64,000 bases of DNA from Thermoplasmata archaeon (GTDB lineage Archaea > Thermoplasmatota > Thermoplasmata > Thermoplasmatales > Thermoplasmataceae): the NCBI GenBank assembly GCA_021797555.1, contig JAJZZM010000001.1, forward strand, positions 218,179 to 282,178. The letters are read 5' to 3'. Position numbers and translations under genes: made by a program. Numbering within the stretch: the stretch's first letter is position 1; the number at the start of each line of letters is the position of its first letter. The notes beneath the pieces are model-generated. The model was not told the origin of the DNA, made no database searches, and worked only from the letters and a program-made list of their open reading frames with translations. Shown here piece by piece: positions 9,744-19,400 of this stretch.

Positions 9744-10085
9744 TTATATTACAAAAACAACATACCCAATAACCATGTATAATGCTCCGATACCTATATA
9801 TATCAATGTCATAAATAATTGCTGTTTATATATATAATCAAGGTCAGAATCTTCAAAATGCTCTCCGGATTTAAAGACGGACGATAAATATTTCTTAGCA
9901 CCGAAATCATACCATGCACCTACAAAAATTACAAAAAATCCTGCTATAAAAAATATTACGGGCATGTAATAAAAATAATTAAAATTAAAAAGAAAATAAA
10001 AGGGCAATGGTATAAATATCATAGCTATTAATATTATAATTGGTACAGATGACATTTTTAGTTTAGGATTGTCCTTTAGATTCAT
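9744..10085 (-). CDS. Small membrane protein at the end of the peptide-transporter operon
   Basis: A 113-residue protein with three predicted TM helices: about residues 13-34, 39-57 and 88-112. A charged loop containing KSGEHFEDSDLD lies between the second and third. Its ATG lies 23 bp inside the 3' end of the fused ATPase gene, so it is very likely co-translated with the transporter. I do not recognise the family. An accessory or assembly subunit of the transporter is a reasonable inference from position only. Confidence 0.65.
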   Translation of the reverse strand: MNLKDNPKLKMSSVPIIILIAMIFIPLPFYFLFNFNYFYYMPVIFFIAGFFVIFVGAWYDFGAKKYLSSVFKSGEHFEDSDLDYIYKQQLFMTLIYIGIGALYMVIGYVVFVI

Positions 10086-12198
10086 TTTTTATCCTCAATA
10101 ATTCATCCTCGCTAAAGTGACATACATAGAAATGCCCGTTAACTTCCTTTAGTGGAGGTTTATTATCTTTGCATATTTTCTGATGGTATATACAACGGCT
10201 GTAGAATCTACATCCTTTTTCTACATTTATAGCATTCCCTATTTCTCCTATAATTTCTATATCTCCTGGGTCCCAATCCGGAGTTGGCAGGGGTACCGCC
10301 CTTATTAATGCTTTTGTATATGGGTGCAATGGATTCTGTATTATATCATCTGCATTGCCATATTCAACTATAACGCCCAAATACATAACCGCAATTCGAT
10401 CAGATAAATAATATACAGAAGCTATATCGTGTGATATATATATAACAGATAATTCATCTGTTTTCCTTATATTATTTAGCATGTTCATAAATCCTGCCCT
10501 TAAGGAAACATCAAGCATAGATGTCGGTTCATCTGCAATGATAAATTTTGTTTTAAGAACAAGAGCTCTTGCAGTTGCCACACGCTGTTTTTCTCCACCT
10601 GACAATTCATAAGGGAATCTATAAAGATAATTGCCAGGAGGATTTAAATTAACCTTTTTCAAGGATTCACTTACCATATCCATCATTTCTTCCGGATTAT
10701 TTGTGGCTTTATGTGCAATTATAGGTTCTGATACAATATCAAAAACAGTCATTTTTGGATTTAATGAATCGTATGGGTCTTGGAATATCATCTGTATGTT
10801 CCTTTTAAACTCTTTGTATTCTTCTTCAGCCACTTTATTTTTTCTATTTAGTTTTGTAATGTCTATTGTTCCTTTATCTAAATGATAATATATATTGCCG
10901 GAAGTAGCGTCGTATAATTTTATTAATGTCCTTCCTAAAGTCGTTTTCCCTGAACCAGATTCACCAACAATTCCAAGTATTTCACTTTTTCTTAGGTAGA
11001 TATTTACATCATCAACAGCCCTTACAAATCTATGGGATTTTGCAAAAAGTGATCCTGCACCGGCTTTTAAATCGAAATATTTTCTTAAATCCTTTGTTTC
11101 AACTATATTTTTATCACTGACAATGTATTTTTCATCATATTTCTGAGGACTTAATTTATTTGGTTCCAGTGAGTCAGCAAAAAAACATGCACTGTAATGG
11201 TCTGGCCCTACCTTTTTTGGTTCCGGGTCACTTTGTTGGCATACATCCTTTGCAAAGTAACATCTTTCATAAAACCTGCATCCCTTTGGCAGATTTATCG
11301 GATCGGGTAATGTCCCAGGAATACCATTAACATGTTTTTTGCCATTTTTAATGCTTGGATAACTTTTTAAAAGTTCAATAGAATAAGGATTTTTTGAATT
11401 TATATATATATCTCTTGACGTGCCATATTCCATTATTTTACCTGCGTATAAAACAACTATATGATCTGCTAACTGTGATATAACACCTATATCGTGTGAT
11501 ATAATTATTAGAGATTTTATTTTGTTTTCCTGTTTTAATTTTTTTAACTGTGAAATTATTTCGGCCTGTGTTATCACATCCAGTCCTGTTGTCGGCTCAT
11601 CTGCTATAACTATATCAGGTTTTAAGGCAAGTGCCATAGCCATTACTGCCCTCTGCTTCATGCCGCCGGATAATTCATGTGGATACGCATCAAGAACCGA
11701 TGGGTTTAAACCTGCTAATTTTACGGTTTCAATAAGTTTTTTATTGATTTCATCATCTGTGTAATCTGTATGTATTTTAAATACCTCTGCAATCTGTTTT
11801 CTTACTGTATATACCGGATTAAATGAGTTCATAGCACCCTGGAAAACCATAGATATATTTTTCCATCTCATGTTTCTCATATTTTCGTCAAGGATCTTTT
11901 TGCTTTTTCTGCTTATTTTATTATTTTTGCCGGAAATATATGTTTTATCCTTGAAACTTATGCTACCCTCAATTATGGCATTGGATGCAAGCAATGACAT
12001 TATTGACATTGCTATTGTGCTTTTACCTGAACCTGATTCACCCAATATACCTAAAGTTTCACCCTCACTTAAGGTTAAATTTATATTTGTCAGGGCATGA
12101 ACCATACCTTCAAAGGTTTTAAAGTTAACAGATAAGTTTTCTATTTTTAACAGCGGCTTATTTATTTCTTTTACTTCTACATCTTCTGCCTCAATCAT
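10063..12198 (-). CDS. Fused double ATPase of a dipeptide/oligopeptide ABC transporter (DppD-DppF fusion)
   Basis: Two complete OppD/DppF-type nucleotide-binding halves sit in one 711-residue chain. The first has Walker A GESGSGKST (53-61), signature LSGGMKQR and Walker B IVIADEPTTGLD. The second has GESGSGKTT (near residue 413), LSGGEKQR and FIIADEPTSMLD. Each half ends in the oligopeptide-transporter C-terminal region with a cysteine cluster (GCRFYERCYFAKDVC and GCRFYSRCIYHQKIC). It powers peptide import by the permeases encoded just upstream. The start overlaps the stop of the preceding permease (ATGA-style), and it overlaps the small membrane protein downstream. Both ATP sites look intact. 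Confidence 0.95.
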   Translation of the reverse strand: MIEAEDVEVKEINKPLLKIENLSVNFKTFEGMVHALTNINLTLSEGETLGILGESGSGKSTIAMSIMSLLASNAIIEGSISFKDKTYISGKNNKISRKSKKILDENMRNMRWKNISMVFQGAMNSFNPVYTVRKQIAEVFKIHTDYTDDEINKKLIETVKLAGLNPSVLDAYPHELSGGMKQRAVMAMALALKPDIVIADEPTTGLDVITQAEIISQLKKLKQENKIKSLIIISHDIGVISQLADHIVVLYAGKIMEYGTSRDIYINSKNPYSIELLKSYPSIKNGKKHVNGIPGTLPDPINLPKGCRFYERCYFAKDVCQQSDPEPKKVGPDHYSACFFADSLEPNKLSPQKYDEKYIVSDKNIVETKDLRKYFDLKAGAGSLFAKSHRFVRAVDDVNIYLRKSEILGIVGESGSGKTTLGRTLIKLYDATSGNIYYHLDKGTIDITKLNRKNKVAEEEYKEFKRNIQMIFQDPYDSLNPKMTVFDIVSEPIIAHKATNNPEEMMDMVSESLKKVNLNPPGNYLYRFPYELSGGEKQRVATARALVLKTKFIIADEPTSMLDVSLRAGFMNMLNNIRKTDELSVIYISHDIASVYYLSDRIAVMYLGVIVEYGNADDIIQNPLHPYTKALIRAVPLPTPDWDPGDIEIIGEIGNAINVEKGCRFYSRCIYHQKICKDNKPPLKEVNGHFYVCHFSEDELLRIKNESKGQS

Positions 12199-14321
12199 CT
12201 ATGACCACCTACTCTTGGATTCACAACGTTATCCATGCCCCTTGATACGAATATAAATGCCAGTATAAATAATGTAATTGCGATTATAGGGGGTGCAAAC
12301 CACCATGGTGCCAGGGCCAGGGCAAATGCATCGGAGTAAAATCCATCAAGCATTCCACCCCATGTTGGTACTGTTAATGGAGCTATCCCAAGTACCTGTA
12401 ATGTTGATACTGCTGCAACAGCACCACCAATATTAATTGCGGTTAAATAAACTAGTATAGGAGTAACGTTTTTTAACATATGATTTTTTAGTATCTGGAA
12501 AGTACTTGCCCCGGATACTTTTGCTGCATCAACAAAGGCCCTACTTTTAAGGCTTCTAACTATGCCTATAAGTGTAAACGATGCAAATGGCCAGCTTAAA
12601 AGCGTCAATACAAGTATTATTCCAATAAGCGATGGCCCGACTATTGCTGCTACGACTATAAGTAAAGGAAGGTTTGGTATAAGGTATATTGCCAGTGCCA
12701 GGGTTTCAAAACCGGAACTTACTATACCTGCAAAATAACCTATTAACATGCCCATAACAAGCGATATTATGAGTATACCTATACCAACAGTAAGCCCTAT
12801 TTCTATATCTGTATAGAAACTACCTATAAATTGTGACCATACATCATTTCCATAATCTGTGGTTCCCAATGGCAATACACTATTACCTCCCACAGGTTTT
12901 AATGTCGGTGGCATGGGGTTTAAATCATTACCACTGGTTGAATATATTGAAACGTAATGACCATATGAAACCGCAATTGATTCTCTACCCCCTTCATGGG
13001 GATTGGAAAAGAAGAATGGTGAAGACCCATCTGTTAGGTTTAAAGTCCATACATAAGTTCCTGATGACACATCATCTGCAGGTATAAATAAATAATCGCC
13101 ATTGTTATTGTAAAGCATGAAATTATTCGAATAAACATATATACCTGTTATATCAACAGGTAATTTCATTGTTCTTAAAATGCTATTTGGGTGATTTAAG
13201 ACGTATACTGTTTTATTTGAAATGCCAACCATCAAATATGAAGGAAAGCCTGATGCACCAGCAGTGCTTGATATTGTAGTTATTGTGTTTTTTGTGTTAA
13301 ATATTGTTGATATTGTATTATTAAACGGATTAATGCTATAAACCGATGTATTGCCTTCAGCTAATATTCTATTATAGCTATTGTTGGAAGATTTATAGTC
13401 ACTTGGTATGTATATTTTATTTATGCTTTGGCTTAAAGTGGCATTTGTAATAAGCTTTCCGGATGTTGTATAACCTAAAACATGATCTCCCTGGGATATA
13501 AAAGCCTGTGCACTGGGTGTAAATCCTGCGGCGTCAAATTCATAACTTGTTGGTTTTATATTATAAGGTAATTTCTCTGAAAACTCAGGATTATTATTAC
13601 TGGTATGTAATAAATCATACATATAATATTCATTTAAATAATAACCTGTAGCATTATGTGTTATGGTATATATATACACAGGATAATAGCCTAAGGAATA
13701 ATCTATATAATTTAAATCATATTCAAGATTTGTTTCTATTGAATGGTCTGTAAAACCACTTGTAAATATACCTATTGCATCCTTTACAGGTATTAAAGTA
13801 CCATGCAATGAGGGGGTTCCCGTACCTTCAATTCTTGAAGACCATGTAGTTTTACCTATGAACAATTCACTTGGATTACTTGCCATAACATATGTATATA
13901 CTCCAGTCTCGGCACTATCATATGCAGTAAATGCTGTTATATTATTAACATCGTTCATACTATATAATTTATACGTGGTACCGTTATAGACATTTACACC
14001 GTATATGCCTGAAGAAGATGATGCATATATAATATATGCACCACTTGCTGAGCATGATGATGTACTAATGCCACTGGATATTGCAGACAAATTTGAAGAT
14101 AATTCCCGATTCGCCACTGTAAACTCGCCTTCCGGAGCTATGTATGTTAATGCATCGTTATGCTGAATTACCAGAGGGGAAATTAAGGTTAGTATAACAA
14201 ATATGATCAGGATATAAAATCCAATTTTGCCATACTTTGAATTATAAAATAATTTCCAGCTCTTCTTTAAATTGTATAAACGAAAATTTAATTTTTCCTT
14301 CCTATAACTTTTTTTATCCAT
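12195..14321 (-). CDS. DppC-like permease with a large extracellular domain
   Basis: The usual DppC/OppC permease is about 300 residues; this one has 708. TM1 is at about 30-52. A segment of about 440 residues (about 55-495) is then inserted before the conserved permease core, which holds five further TM helices and the EAA loop DAAKVSGASTFQILKNHMLK. The insert is rich in Ser, Thr, Tyr, Asn and N-x-S/T sequons. Its short beta-like repeats (such as SSGIYGVNVYNGT) hint at a propeller-type fold facing outside. It starts 3 bp after dppB and overlaps the ATPase gene by 4 bp. Transport of peptides is inferred from the family; the insert could help capture substrate or dock the giant binding protein. 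Confidence 0.88.
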   Translation of the reverse strand: MDKKSYRKEKLNFRLYNLKKSWKLFYNSKYGKIGFYILIIFVILTLISPLVIQHNDALTYIAPEGEFTVANRELSSNLSAISSGISTSSCSASGAYIIYASSSSGIYGVNVYNGTTYKLYSMNDVNNITAFTAYDSAETGVYTYVMASNPSELFIGKTTWSSRIEGTGTPSLHGTLIPVKDAIGIFTSGFTDHSIETNLEYDLNYIDYSLGYYPVYIYTITHNATGYYLNEYYMYDLLHTSNNNPEFSEKLPYNIKPTSYEFDAAGFTPSAQAFISQGDHVLGYTTSGKLITNATLSQSINKIYIPSDYKSSNNSYNRILAEGNTSVYSINPFNNTISTIFNTKNTITTISSTAGASGFPSYLMVGISNKTVYVLNHPNSILRTMKLPVDITGIYVYSNNFMLYNNNGDYLFIPADDVSSGTYVWTLNLTDGSSPFFFSNPHEGGRESIAVSYGHYVSIYSTSGNDLNPMPPTLKPVGGNSVLPLGTTDYGNDVWSQFIGSFYTDIEIGLTVGIGILIISLVMGMLIGYFAGIVSSGFETLALAIYLIPNLPLLIVVAAIVGPSLIGIILVLTLLSWPFASFTLIGIVRSLKSRAFVDAAKVSGASTFQILKNHMLKNVTPILVYLTAINIGGAVAAVSTLQVLGIAPLTVPTWGGMLDGFYSDAFALALAPWWFAPPIIAITLFILAFIFVSRGMDNVVNPRVGGHR

Positions 14322-14324
14322 AAT

Positions 14325-15311
14325 TTACACCTTTATTCTCGGATCTAACCACGCGTGTATAAAATCTACTATAGAATATGTAAATATTACTAATAGAGAA
14401 ATTATAAACAAAGCGCCTTCTGCAAAAGGATAATCTTCTTTAAGAGTTGAGGTATATAATGCAGTTCCCATTCCTGGAATACCAAATATAACTTCAACTA
14501 TTACAGCACCACTCATCAAAAATGCAAATTCAAGAGCCATTCTTGTGGACATTGGAACCATTGCATTTCTTGCTGCATGATGCAACATAATGTTTTTCTT
14601 TTTAACACCCTTGGCTTCTGCTGTTGTAATAAAATCTTCTCCCAGTACGGAAACCATAGCTGCCCTCATTGTTAATAGATGGCCCATAGATTCTATAGCT
14701 GTAAGTGTAAGTATAGGCATTGCATAATCATACGCCACTATCCTAAGTGTGTTAAGTGTTGGGTGTGTAAGATAACTAAGCGGGAAAACGGCAGTTATAG
14801 GGAATATTTTATAATATTCAGCCAGATAAACCCATATTACAATAGCTAATACGAAAAATGGTATTGAGTTCAACAAAGTAGCACTAGATATTATAGCCCC
14901 CTCCGATCTTTTGCCTCTCAAAAATGAGGTGTATATACCTAATGGCAAGCCTATTATAAACGATAGTATAGCCGCAACACCGAATAATAATAATGTATAT
15001 GGTAATGCCTGACTTATCATGAATAAAACTGACTCACCGGTATAATAATCATCGCCAAAACGGAAAGTGAACATATCCTTTAAATAAACAAAGAATGCAG
15101 TCAGCGAGAATTTACCACCGTATAAACCGAGCTCTTTCTCAATTCTAATTTTATCGGCTGCTGTAGGATGCTTTAAACCATGCAAAAATAGGTCAACCGG
15201 GCTACCAGGCATTAATCTGAACACTATATATAATATAAGAACTATAAATATAACCAAGACGAGGTCCTGTATAACTTTTCTAACAATTAGATAAGGATTC
15301 AATATAATCAA
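14325..15311 (-). CDS. DppB-like peptide ABC transporter permease
   Basis: A 328-residue permease with six TM helices. It has the usual DppB N-terminus (an amphipathic lead, then a TM, then RLMPGSPVDLFL) and an EAA loop around TAEAKGVKKKNIMLHHAARN. Near the C-terminus it carries VEVIFGIPGMGTALY, a typical BPD_transp_1 feature. It is the first gene of the minus-strand operon dppB-dppC-dppDF-membrane protein. Together with the DppC-like partner it forms the membrane channel for peptide uptake, a key nutrient route for a heterotrophic acidophile. The length is normal, with no extra outer domain, unlike its partner. Confidence 0.93.
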   Translation of the reverse strand: MIILNPYLIVRKVIQDLVLVIFIVLILYIVFRLMPGSPVDLFLHGLKHPTAADKIRIEKELGLYGGKFSLTAFFVYLKDMFTFRFGDDYYTGESVLFMISQALPYTLLLFGVAAILSFIIGLPLGIYTSFLRGKRSEGAIISSATLLNSIPFFVLAIVIWVYLAEYYKIFPITAVFPLSYLTHPTLNTLRIVAYDYAMPILTLTAIESMGHLLTMRAAMVSVLGEDFITTAEAKGVKKKNIMLHHAARNAMVPMSTRMALEFAFLMSGAVIVEVIFGIPGMGTALYTSTLKEDYPFAEGALFIISLLVIFTYSIVDFIHAWLDPRIKV

Positions 15312-15806
15312 GTGTGTTATGAAATTGAAATATTTAATCTTTTCGGGTCATTTCCTGAAAATATGCATGCCACATAGCTCCATAATGCAGTATAGCTTTG
15401 TACTACACGCAAATTTTATAATTTGTTAATATACAGTGTATTATATGAAATTATGAATAAATGTCCAAAATTAATATAATAATTGGAATTTGGATATATA
15501 CCGAAAAAACATGTTAAATATACTATTGGGATTGTAGATAATATAATTCATATAATAGAGATGCAAAGCATTATTGCATACATATTATAAAAATGCTTAC
15601 ATTACTTTATATATTAAATATATATTATAAAGTATTTTTAATATATATATTAGTATATTATTAACTAACTGTAAGAAATATTATAACTATTATGGGCCTT
15701 AAATAAATGCACGCTTATACTATTTAAATAGATTAGTGATAATATGTATTAATTTACTCTTCAACATGCAATGTTTAGTTACAAAAGGTGATATAAATTA
15801 TTCAGT
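15312..15806. other. Gene-poor AT-rich stretch upstream of the transporter operon
   Basis: No coding frame I would defend. It includes the promoter side of the dppB operon and long runs of ta/at. A weak plus-strand frame that begins at 15736 is only notable because it covers the direct repeat at 15807-15918. Confidence 0.5.
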
Positions 15807-15918
15807 ATATTATAGACATATAAATTCTATAAGGAATTTAATGAAAAAGGAAGGCTATGGAAATGAACCAGTATTTTTTGAATATTATAGACATATAAAT
15901 TCTATAAGGAATTTAATG
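15807..15918. repeat. Two-copy 37-bp direct repeat with 38-bp spacer (CRISPR-like spacing)
   Basis: An identical 37-mer (starting atattatagacatataaat, ending aaggaatttaatg) occurs at 15807-15843 and 15882-15918, a 75-bp period. The 38-bp interval is unrelated to the repeat. Inside the repeat, AAATTC and GAATTT can form a 6-bp stem. Repeat and spacer sizes match a minimal CRISPR unit. However, there are only two copies, no cas genes in the window, and the repeat is extremely AT-rich. A simple duplication, or a coding repeat in a dubious 85-codon frame, is at least as likely. Confidence 0.6.
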
Positions 15919-16213
15919 GGTTACTATTTATACAAGCAAAAAAGATGTAAAATTAAATTATGTTTTTTTATTAACGTGAAAGCCTTAATGTAGCTGGAAA
16001 AAGTATTTCTTTGTATATTTCCACATAGGATAAATATAAAATGCTTTATATACACTGTAAGAAGCAAATGTTAATTAAAACATAATATTTCTTAAAATAT
16101 GAAATAGTATAATAATTGTAAAATATAGAATACTAAAAATTTTATAGGTACAGAACACCAACTTAAATGTAAAAATTTTTATAACTGATAATATTAATGA
16201 ATTAAGGTAAAAT

Positions 16214-16492
16214 ATGAGAATGGATAAAATTATTAGAATAACGGGCATAATAGGTGTGCTTGTGGGTATAATTATTATTATTTATGGATTTTATTTACAT
16301 GCCGATGCAGCTTATCTTAACATTTTTTATAAAAGTCATGCACTTTTAACTAAATCCGAGATAGCTTTAATAAAGCCTGGCCTTTATTATGGAAAAATGT
16401 ATATGATAATAGGCTTTGTACTTGTCATAGCATTTGCTATAACAATAGCTATAAGCTTTAAATCCAGGAAATTGAACAAAAATAAGGCATAA
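16214..16492 (+). CDS. Small two-TM membrane protein of unknown function
   Basis: A 92-residue protein with hydrophobic helices at about residues 7-26 and 61-81, joined by an outward loop (HADAAYLNIFYKSH) and ending in a Lys/Arg-rich cytoplasmic tail. Its ATG follows an AT-rich promoter-like stretch without a ribosome site, as expected for a leaderless transcript. The composition is protein-like and the frame is clean. I do not recognise the family, and its neighbours (a repeat and a dead transposase) give no clue. Confidence 0.6.
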   Translation: MRMDKIIRITGIIGVLVGIIIIIYGFYLHADAAYLNIFYKSHALLTKSEIALIKPGLYYGKMYMIIGFVLVIAFAITIAISFKSRKLNKNKA

Positions 16493-16624
16493 TAATATTT
16501 TTAGAATTTAAATATAACAGGCATATTGTGTTTTAAATCAATGTGCTGTAAAATTTGTTTGATTTTATAATTTAATGTTATATTTAATCTAATAATTATG
16601 GTGTCTCATATTTAATAAAATATC

Positions 16625-16667
16625 AGCCAAATATCTAATCTAATAGATAAAATAAGAATATTTGGCT
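16625..16667. terminator. 10-bp perfect stem hairpin followed by T-run
   Basis: AGCCAAATAT (16625-16634) and ATATTTGGCT (16658-16667) are exact inverses around a 23-nt loop, followed by TTTT. It could act as a terminator for the gene ending at 16492. It could equally be a leftover inverted end of the dead insertion sequence that begins about 65 bp downstream. Confidence 0.4.
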
Positions 16668-16733
16668 TTTTGCTCTGCATGACACACGTATAACTTTTAT
16701 TATATAGATAATAGAGAATATAGTTTATCCTGA

Positions 16734-17299
16734 TGATAGAAAGAGAAAATATACAGATAGACAAATAATAAAAACCATTATCTTACTACAGGCCTTTAAT
16801 ATTTCTTACCTTTCTTACAGAGTATTTCTAGAGGATAAGGATAACTATATAAAAATGTTAAATCTAAAGGAAATATAATCATCCCAAACATTATCAAGAA
16901 GAGCGAAGGAATTTAATTTACATTTAATTAATAATGAAATTATATTTATATGTAGTGCATGCAAATATTCTACTTCAATTAGAAGAAGGCCATACCATAA
17001 TTACATGAATCCAGTAGCAGGATGGCCAAGGAACACAAAGGGATAACCATATGGAAGGAAATGTCATATGATTATAGATATTGATTTATTAATTATTATA
17101 TGCTGACTAATAACTAAAGGTAATATTTATGATTCTAGATTAAAATAATATTATATATTCTGTAATGAATTTTAAATACATACTGGCAGATTATGCATAT
17201 AAAACAACCGATATTTATGATTATCTTTTTGAGAATACACATAGTACTCCTGTAATTGCTCCAAATAAAAGAGGGGTAATTATTGAAAAATATTGTTAA
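16734..17299 (+). pseudogene. Decayed transposase remnant
   Basis: A plus-strand frame starting near 16734 reads DRKRKYTDRQIIKTIILLQ and continues through SYRVFLEDKDNYIKML to a TAA. Beyond that stop it resumes as SSQTLSRRAKEFNLHL. The frame then breaks several times, and a last piece (MNFKYILADYAYKTTDIYDY) appears at about 17163-17299. The pieces resemble the helical N-terminus and the catalytic 'D..Y' part of an IS4/IS5-type transposase. No inverted ends were identified with certainty. Nothing else of note lies between 16493 and 17477. Confidence 0.6.
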
Positions 17300-17477
17300 T
17301 AGAAGATAAACGCGCATAATTAAACTATTTTTAAATTATGATTTTCTATAATTCAACGATAGAATATATCTCTATTTTTTCTCATATTAATTTCTTGCTT
17401 ATTTTATTGCAATATTATAATGATTAATGGATATTATACTCCAAAAAATATATGTTTAACATATATATTAGCATTGA

Positions 17478-18293
17478 ATGAATAAATGGCTAAAAATAAT
17501 CAGACCAATTAATGCTTTTATGGGTTTCTTTTCAATATATATAGTAGGTTTTATTGCTGTTAATGTCCATATTTTAGATTATATATTACCGCTGACATTT
17601 GGCGCTCTCAGTGTATTTTTTGTTACATCAGGTGGCAATATTATAAATGATGTCAGCGATTATGAAATTGATAAAAAAAATCATCCTGACAGACCATTGC
17701 CCCAGGGCACTATTACAAAAAAACACGCATCTTATGCCTTTTTAATATTTTTTATTCTAGGATTCATATTTTCATTGTTTATATCACTGGAAATAAGTAT
17801 GGTTGTGATAATAGCCGAATTATTATTGATAAGTTATGAATTTAAAACAAAAAAGATGGGATTAACAGGCAACTTTACAGTAAGTTTATTAATAGGCATG
17901 ATTTTTTTATATGGTGGTTTTATTACAGATTCATTATTAAAAATGTTTTTGCTATTTTTACTGGCAATGTTTTCCAATTTATCAAGGGAAATCATGAAGG
18001 ATATAGAGGACATTAAAGGTGATGTGGATAGAATAACATTTCCGAAAAAACATGGAATAAAAAATGCAAAAATATTGTCTGCAATATTTGTTATAATTAC
18101 AATATCAATATCATATCTGCCATATTATTTGAAAATATTATCTGTATACTATCTGATAGCAGTAATATTTGACGATTTGATATTTTTATCAACAATAATA
18201 TTAATGAATATAAACATATCAAGGGGAGAAAAAATATCAAAATTTGCAATGATATTTGGAATGTTTTCCTTTTTGCTTGGTGCCATCAACTAA
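17478..18293 (+). CDS. Digeranylgeranylglyceryl phosphate synthase (UbiA family)
   Basis: A 271-residue polytopic UbiA prenyltransferase. It adds the second geranylgeranyl chain to geranylgeranylglyceryl phosphate, the second ether bond of archaeal membrane lipids. The first Asp-rich motif is seen as NIINDVSDYEIDKKNHPDRPLPQ and the second as DIEDIKGDVD. About eight or nine TM helices are visible. The preceding enzyme of the pathway (GGGPS) is encoded about 330 bp downstream on the same strand, which supports this role over other UbiA members. The ATG sits close to a TATA-rich region. Confidence 0.88.
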   Translation: MNKWLKIIRPINAFMGFFSIYIVGFIAVNVHILDYILPLTFGALSVFFVTSGGNIINDVSDYEIDKKNHPDRPLPQGTITKKHASYAFLIFFILGFIFSLFISLEISMVVIIAELLLISYEFKTKKMGLTGNFTVSLLIGMIFLYGGFITDSLLKMFLLFLLAMFSNLSREIMKDIEDIKGDVDRITFPKKHGIKNAKILSAIFVIITISISYLPYYLKILSVYYLIAVIFDDLIFLSTIILMNINISRGEKISKFAMIFGMFSFLLGAIN

Positions 18294-18621
18294 CGATGAT
18301 AAACCATAATTAAAATCATAGATTTCCAGATTATGGCACTAGATTTTATAAAATTTTAATTCCTATATTTAATTTTAATCTGTTTTCCGGAATTAAAAAA
18401 GAGTGATAATGAAATGCATTTACAGCCATAGTAATTATAATAAAATCTATTTATTATTTAAATAATTGATGCTTAATAAAAATATTACATCTGTATTGCA
18501 ATATAAATAAACAATTATTGAGTATATTCTGCAATTTATATATAAATAAAATAAAAATCATATCCTTTAGCGATGAGTTTATATTTATAATTCATATACT
18601 TTAAAAAAATATATAATAAAT
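18294..18621. other. Intergenic region between the two ether-lipid genes
   Basis: No coding frame is supported in these 328 bp. CCATAAT and ATTATGG just after the DGGGPS stop can pair as a loose 7-bp hairpin, possibly terminating that transcript. An AT-rich promoter with a TTTATA-like box precedes the GGGPS start. Confidence 0.45.
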
Positions 18622-19365
18622 ATGGTGGATAAATTGAATGTTTACAGTGAAATATTGAATGCATTAAAGCATAAAAAATTACATATGACGTTAATTGATC
18701 CTGCATCACAGCCTGTGTGTAAGGCTGTAGAAATAGCTGAAAAGGCCGATAAAGCAGGTACAGATTTCTTTTTAATAGGCGGTTCAACAAATATAAATTC
18801 ATCCCTTATGGATGATACCATAAAGGAAATAAAGAAGATAACGGGTAAAAGATTGATAATATTTCCAGGGTCAAGCACTATGATAAGCAGATATGCCGAT
18901 GCAATATATTATATGGTTTTGATGAATTCAAATAATATAGACTATATTATGGGTCACCAGGTTAAGGCATCAATATTATTAAAAAATCTTGGAATCGAAA
19001 CAATACCGATGGGATATCTAATTTTTGAACCTGGCATGACAGTTGGTAAGATTGGAAAAGCAAATTTAATAAGAAGGGATGATGAATTAACAGCATTATC
19101 ATATGCTTTAGCTGCGGAACTTTTAGGCTTTAAAATGCTTTATCTTGAATCAGGGTCCGGATCGCCCACATATATTTCCGAAAATGTCATAAGAAAAATA
19201 AAGGAACAGATAAAAATTCCATTAATAGTTGGTGGCGGGATAAGAACATGTGAAACTGCAAGAAAAGTTATAGAAGCAGGTGCAGATATAATAGTTACCG
19301 GAACCTTATTAGAAAAATCAAATAATGTTTATAATGATTTAAAGAGTATAATAAATGCAATTTAA
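18622..19365 (+). CDS. Geranylgeranylglyceryl phosphate synthase (GGGPS)
   Basis: A 247-residue TIM-barrel enzyme of the GGGPS/PcrB family. It joins sn-glycerol-1-phosphate to geranylgeranyl diphosphate, the first ether bond of archaeal lipids. Visible hallmarks are HMTLIDPASQ at the first strand, FLIGGSTN, the central FPGSS, YLESGSGSP, the phosphate-binding GGGIRT and a late ADIIVTGTLLE. It lies in the same direction as the DGGGPS gene, so two consecutive steps of lipid synthesis are neighbours. It probably leads a transcript through the unknown 315-residue gene into purS-purL. Confidence 0.95.
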   Translation: MVDKLNVYSEILNALKHKKLHMTLIDPASQPVCKAVEIAEKADKAGTDFFLIGGSTNINSSLMDDTIKEIKKITGKRLIIFPGSSTMISRYADAIYYMVLMNSNNIDYIMGHQVKASILLKNLGIETIPMGYLIFEPGMTVGKIGKANLIRRDDELTALSYALAAELLGFKMLYLESGSGSPTYISENVIRKIKEQIKIPLIVGGGIRTCETARKVIEAGADIIVTGTLLEKSNNVYNDLKSIINAI

Positions 19366-19400
19366 AAAACATTTTTTATAATATATTGATATTAACTTTT

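Noticed and set aside
15807..15918. Calling a true CRISPR array
   Set aside because: There are only two repeats, no leader or cas genes, and no third degenerate copy found on either side, so it is kept as a repeat with CRISPR-like spacing.
15736..15993. 85-codon plus-strand frame over the direct repeat
   Set aside because: The only regularity is the duplicated YYRHINSIRNLM, produced by the DNA repeat itself. The rest has no protein-like pattern, so I list the repeat but not a gene.
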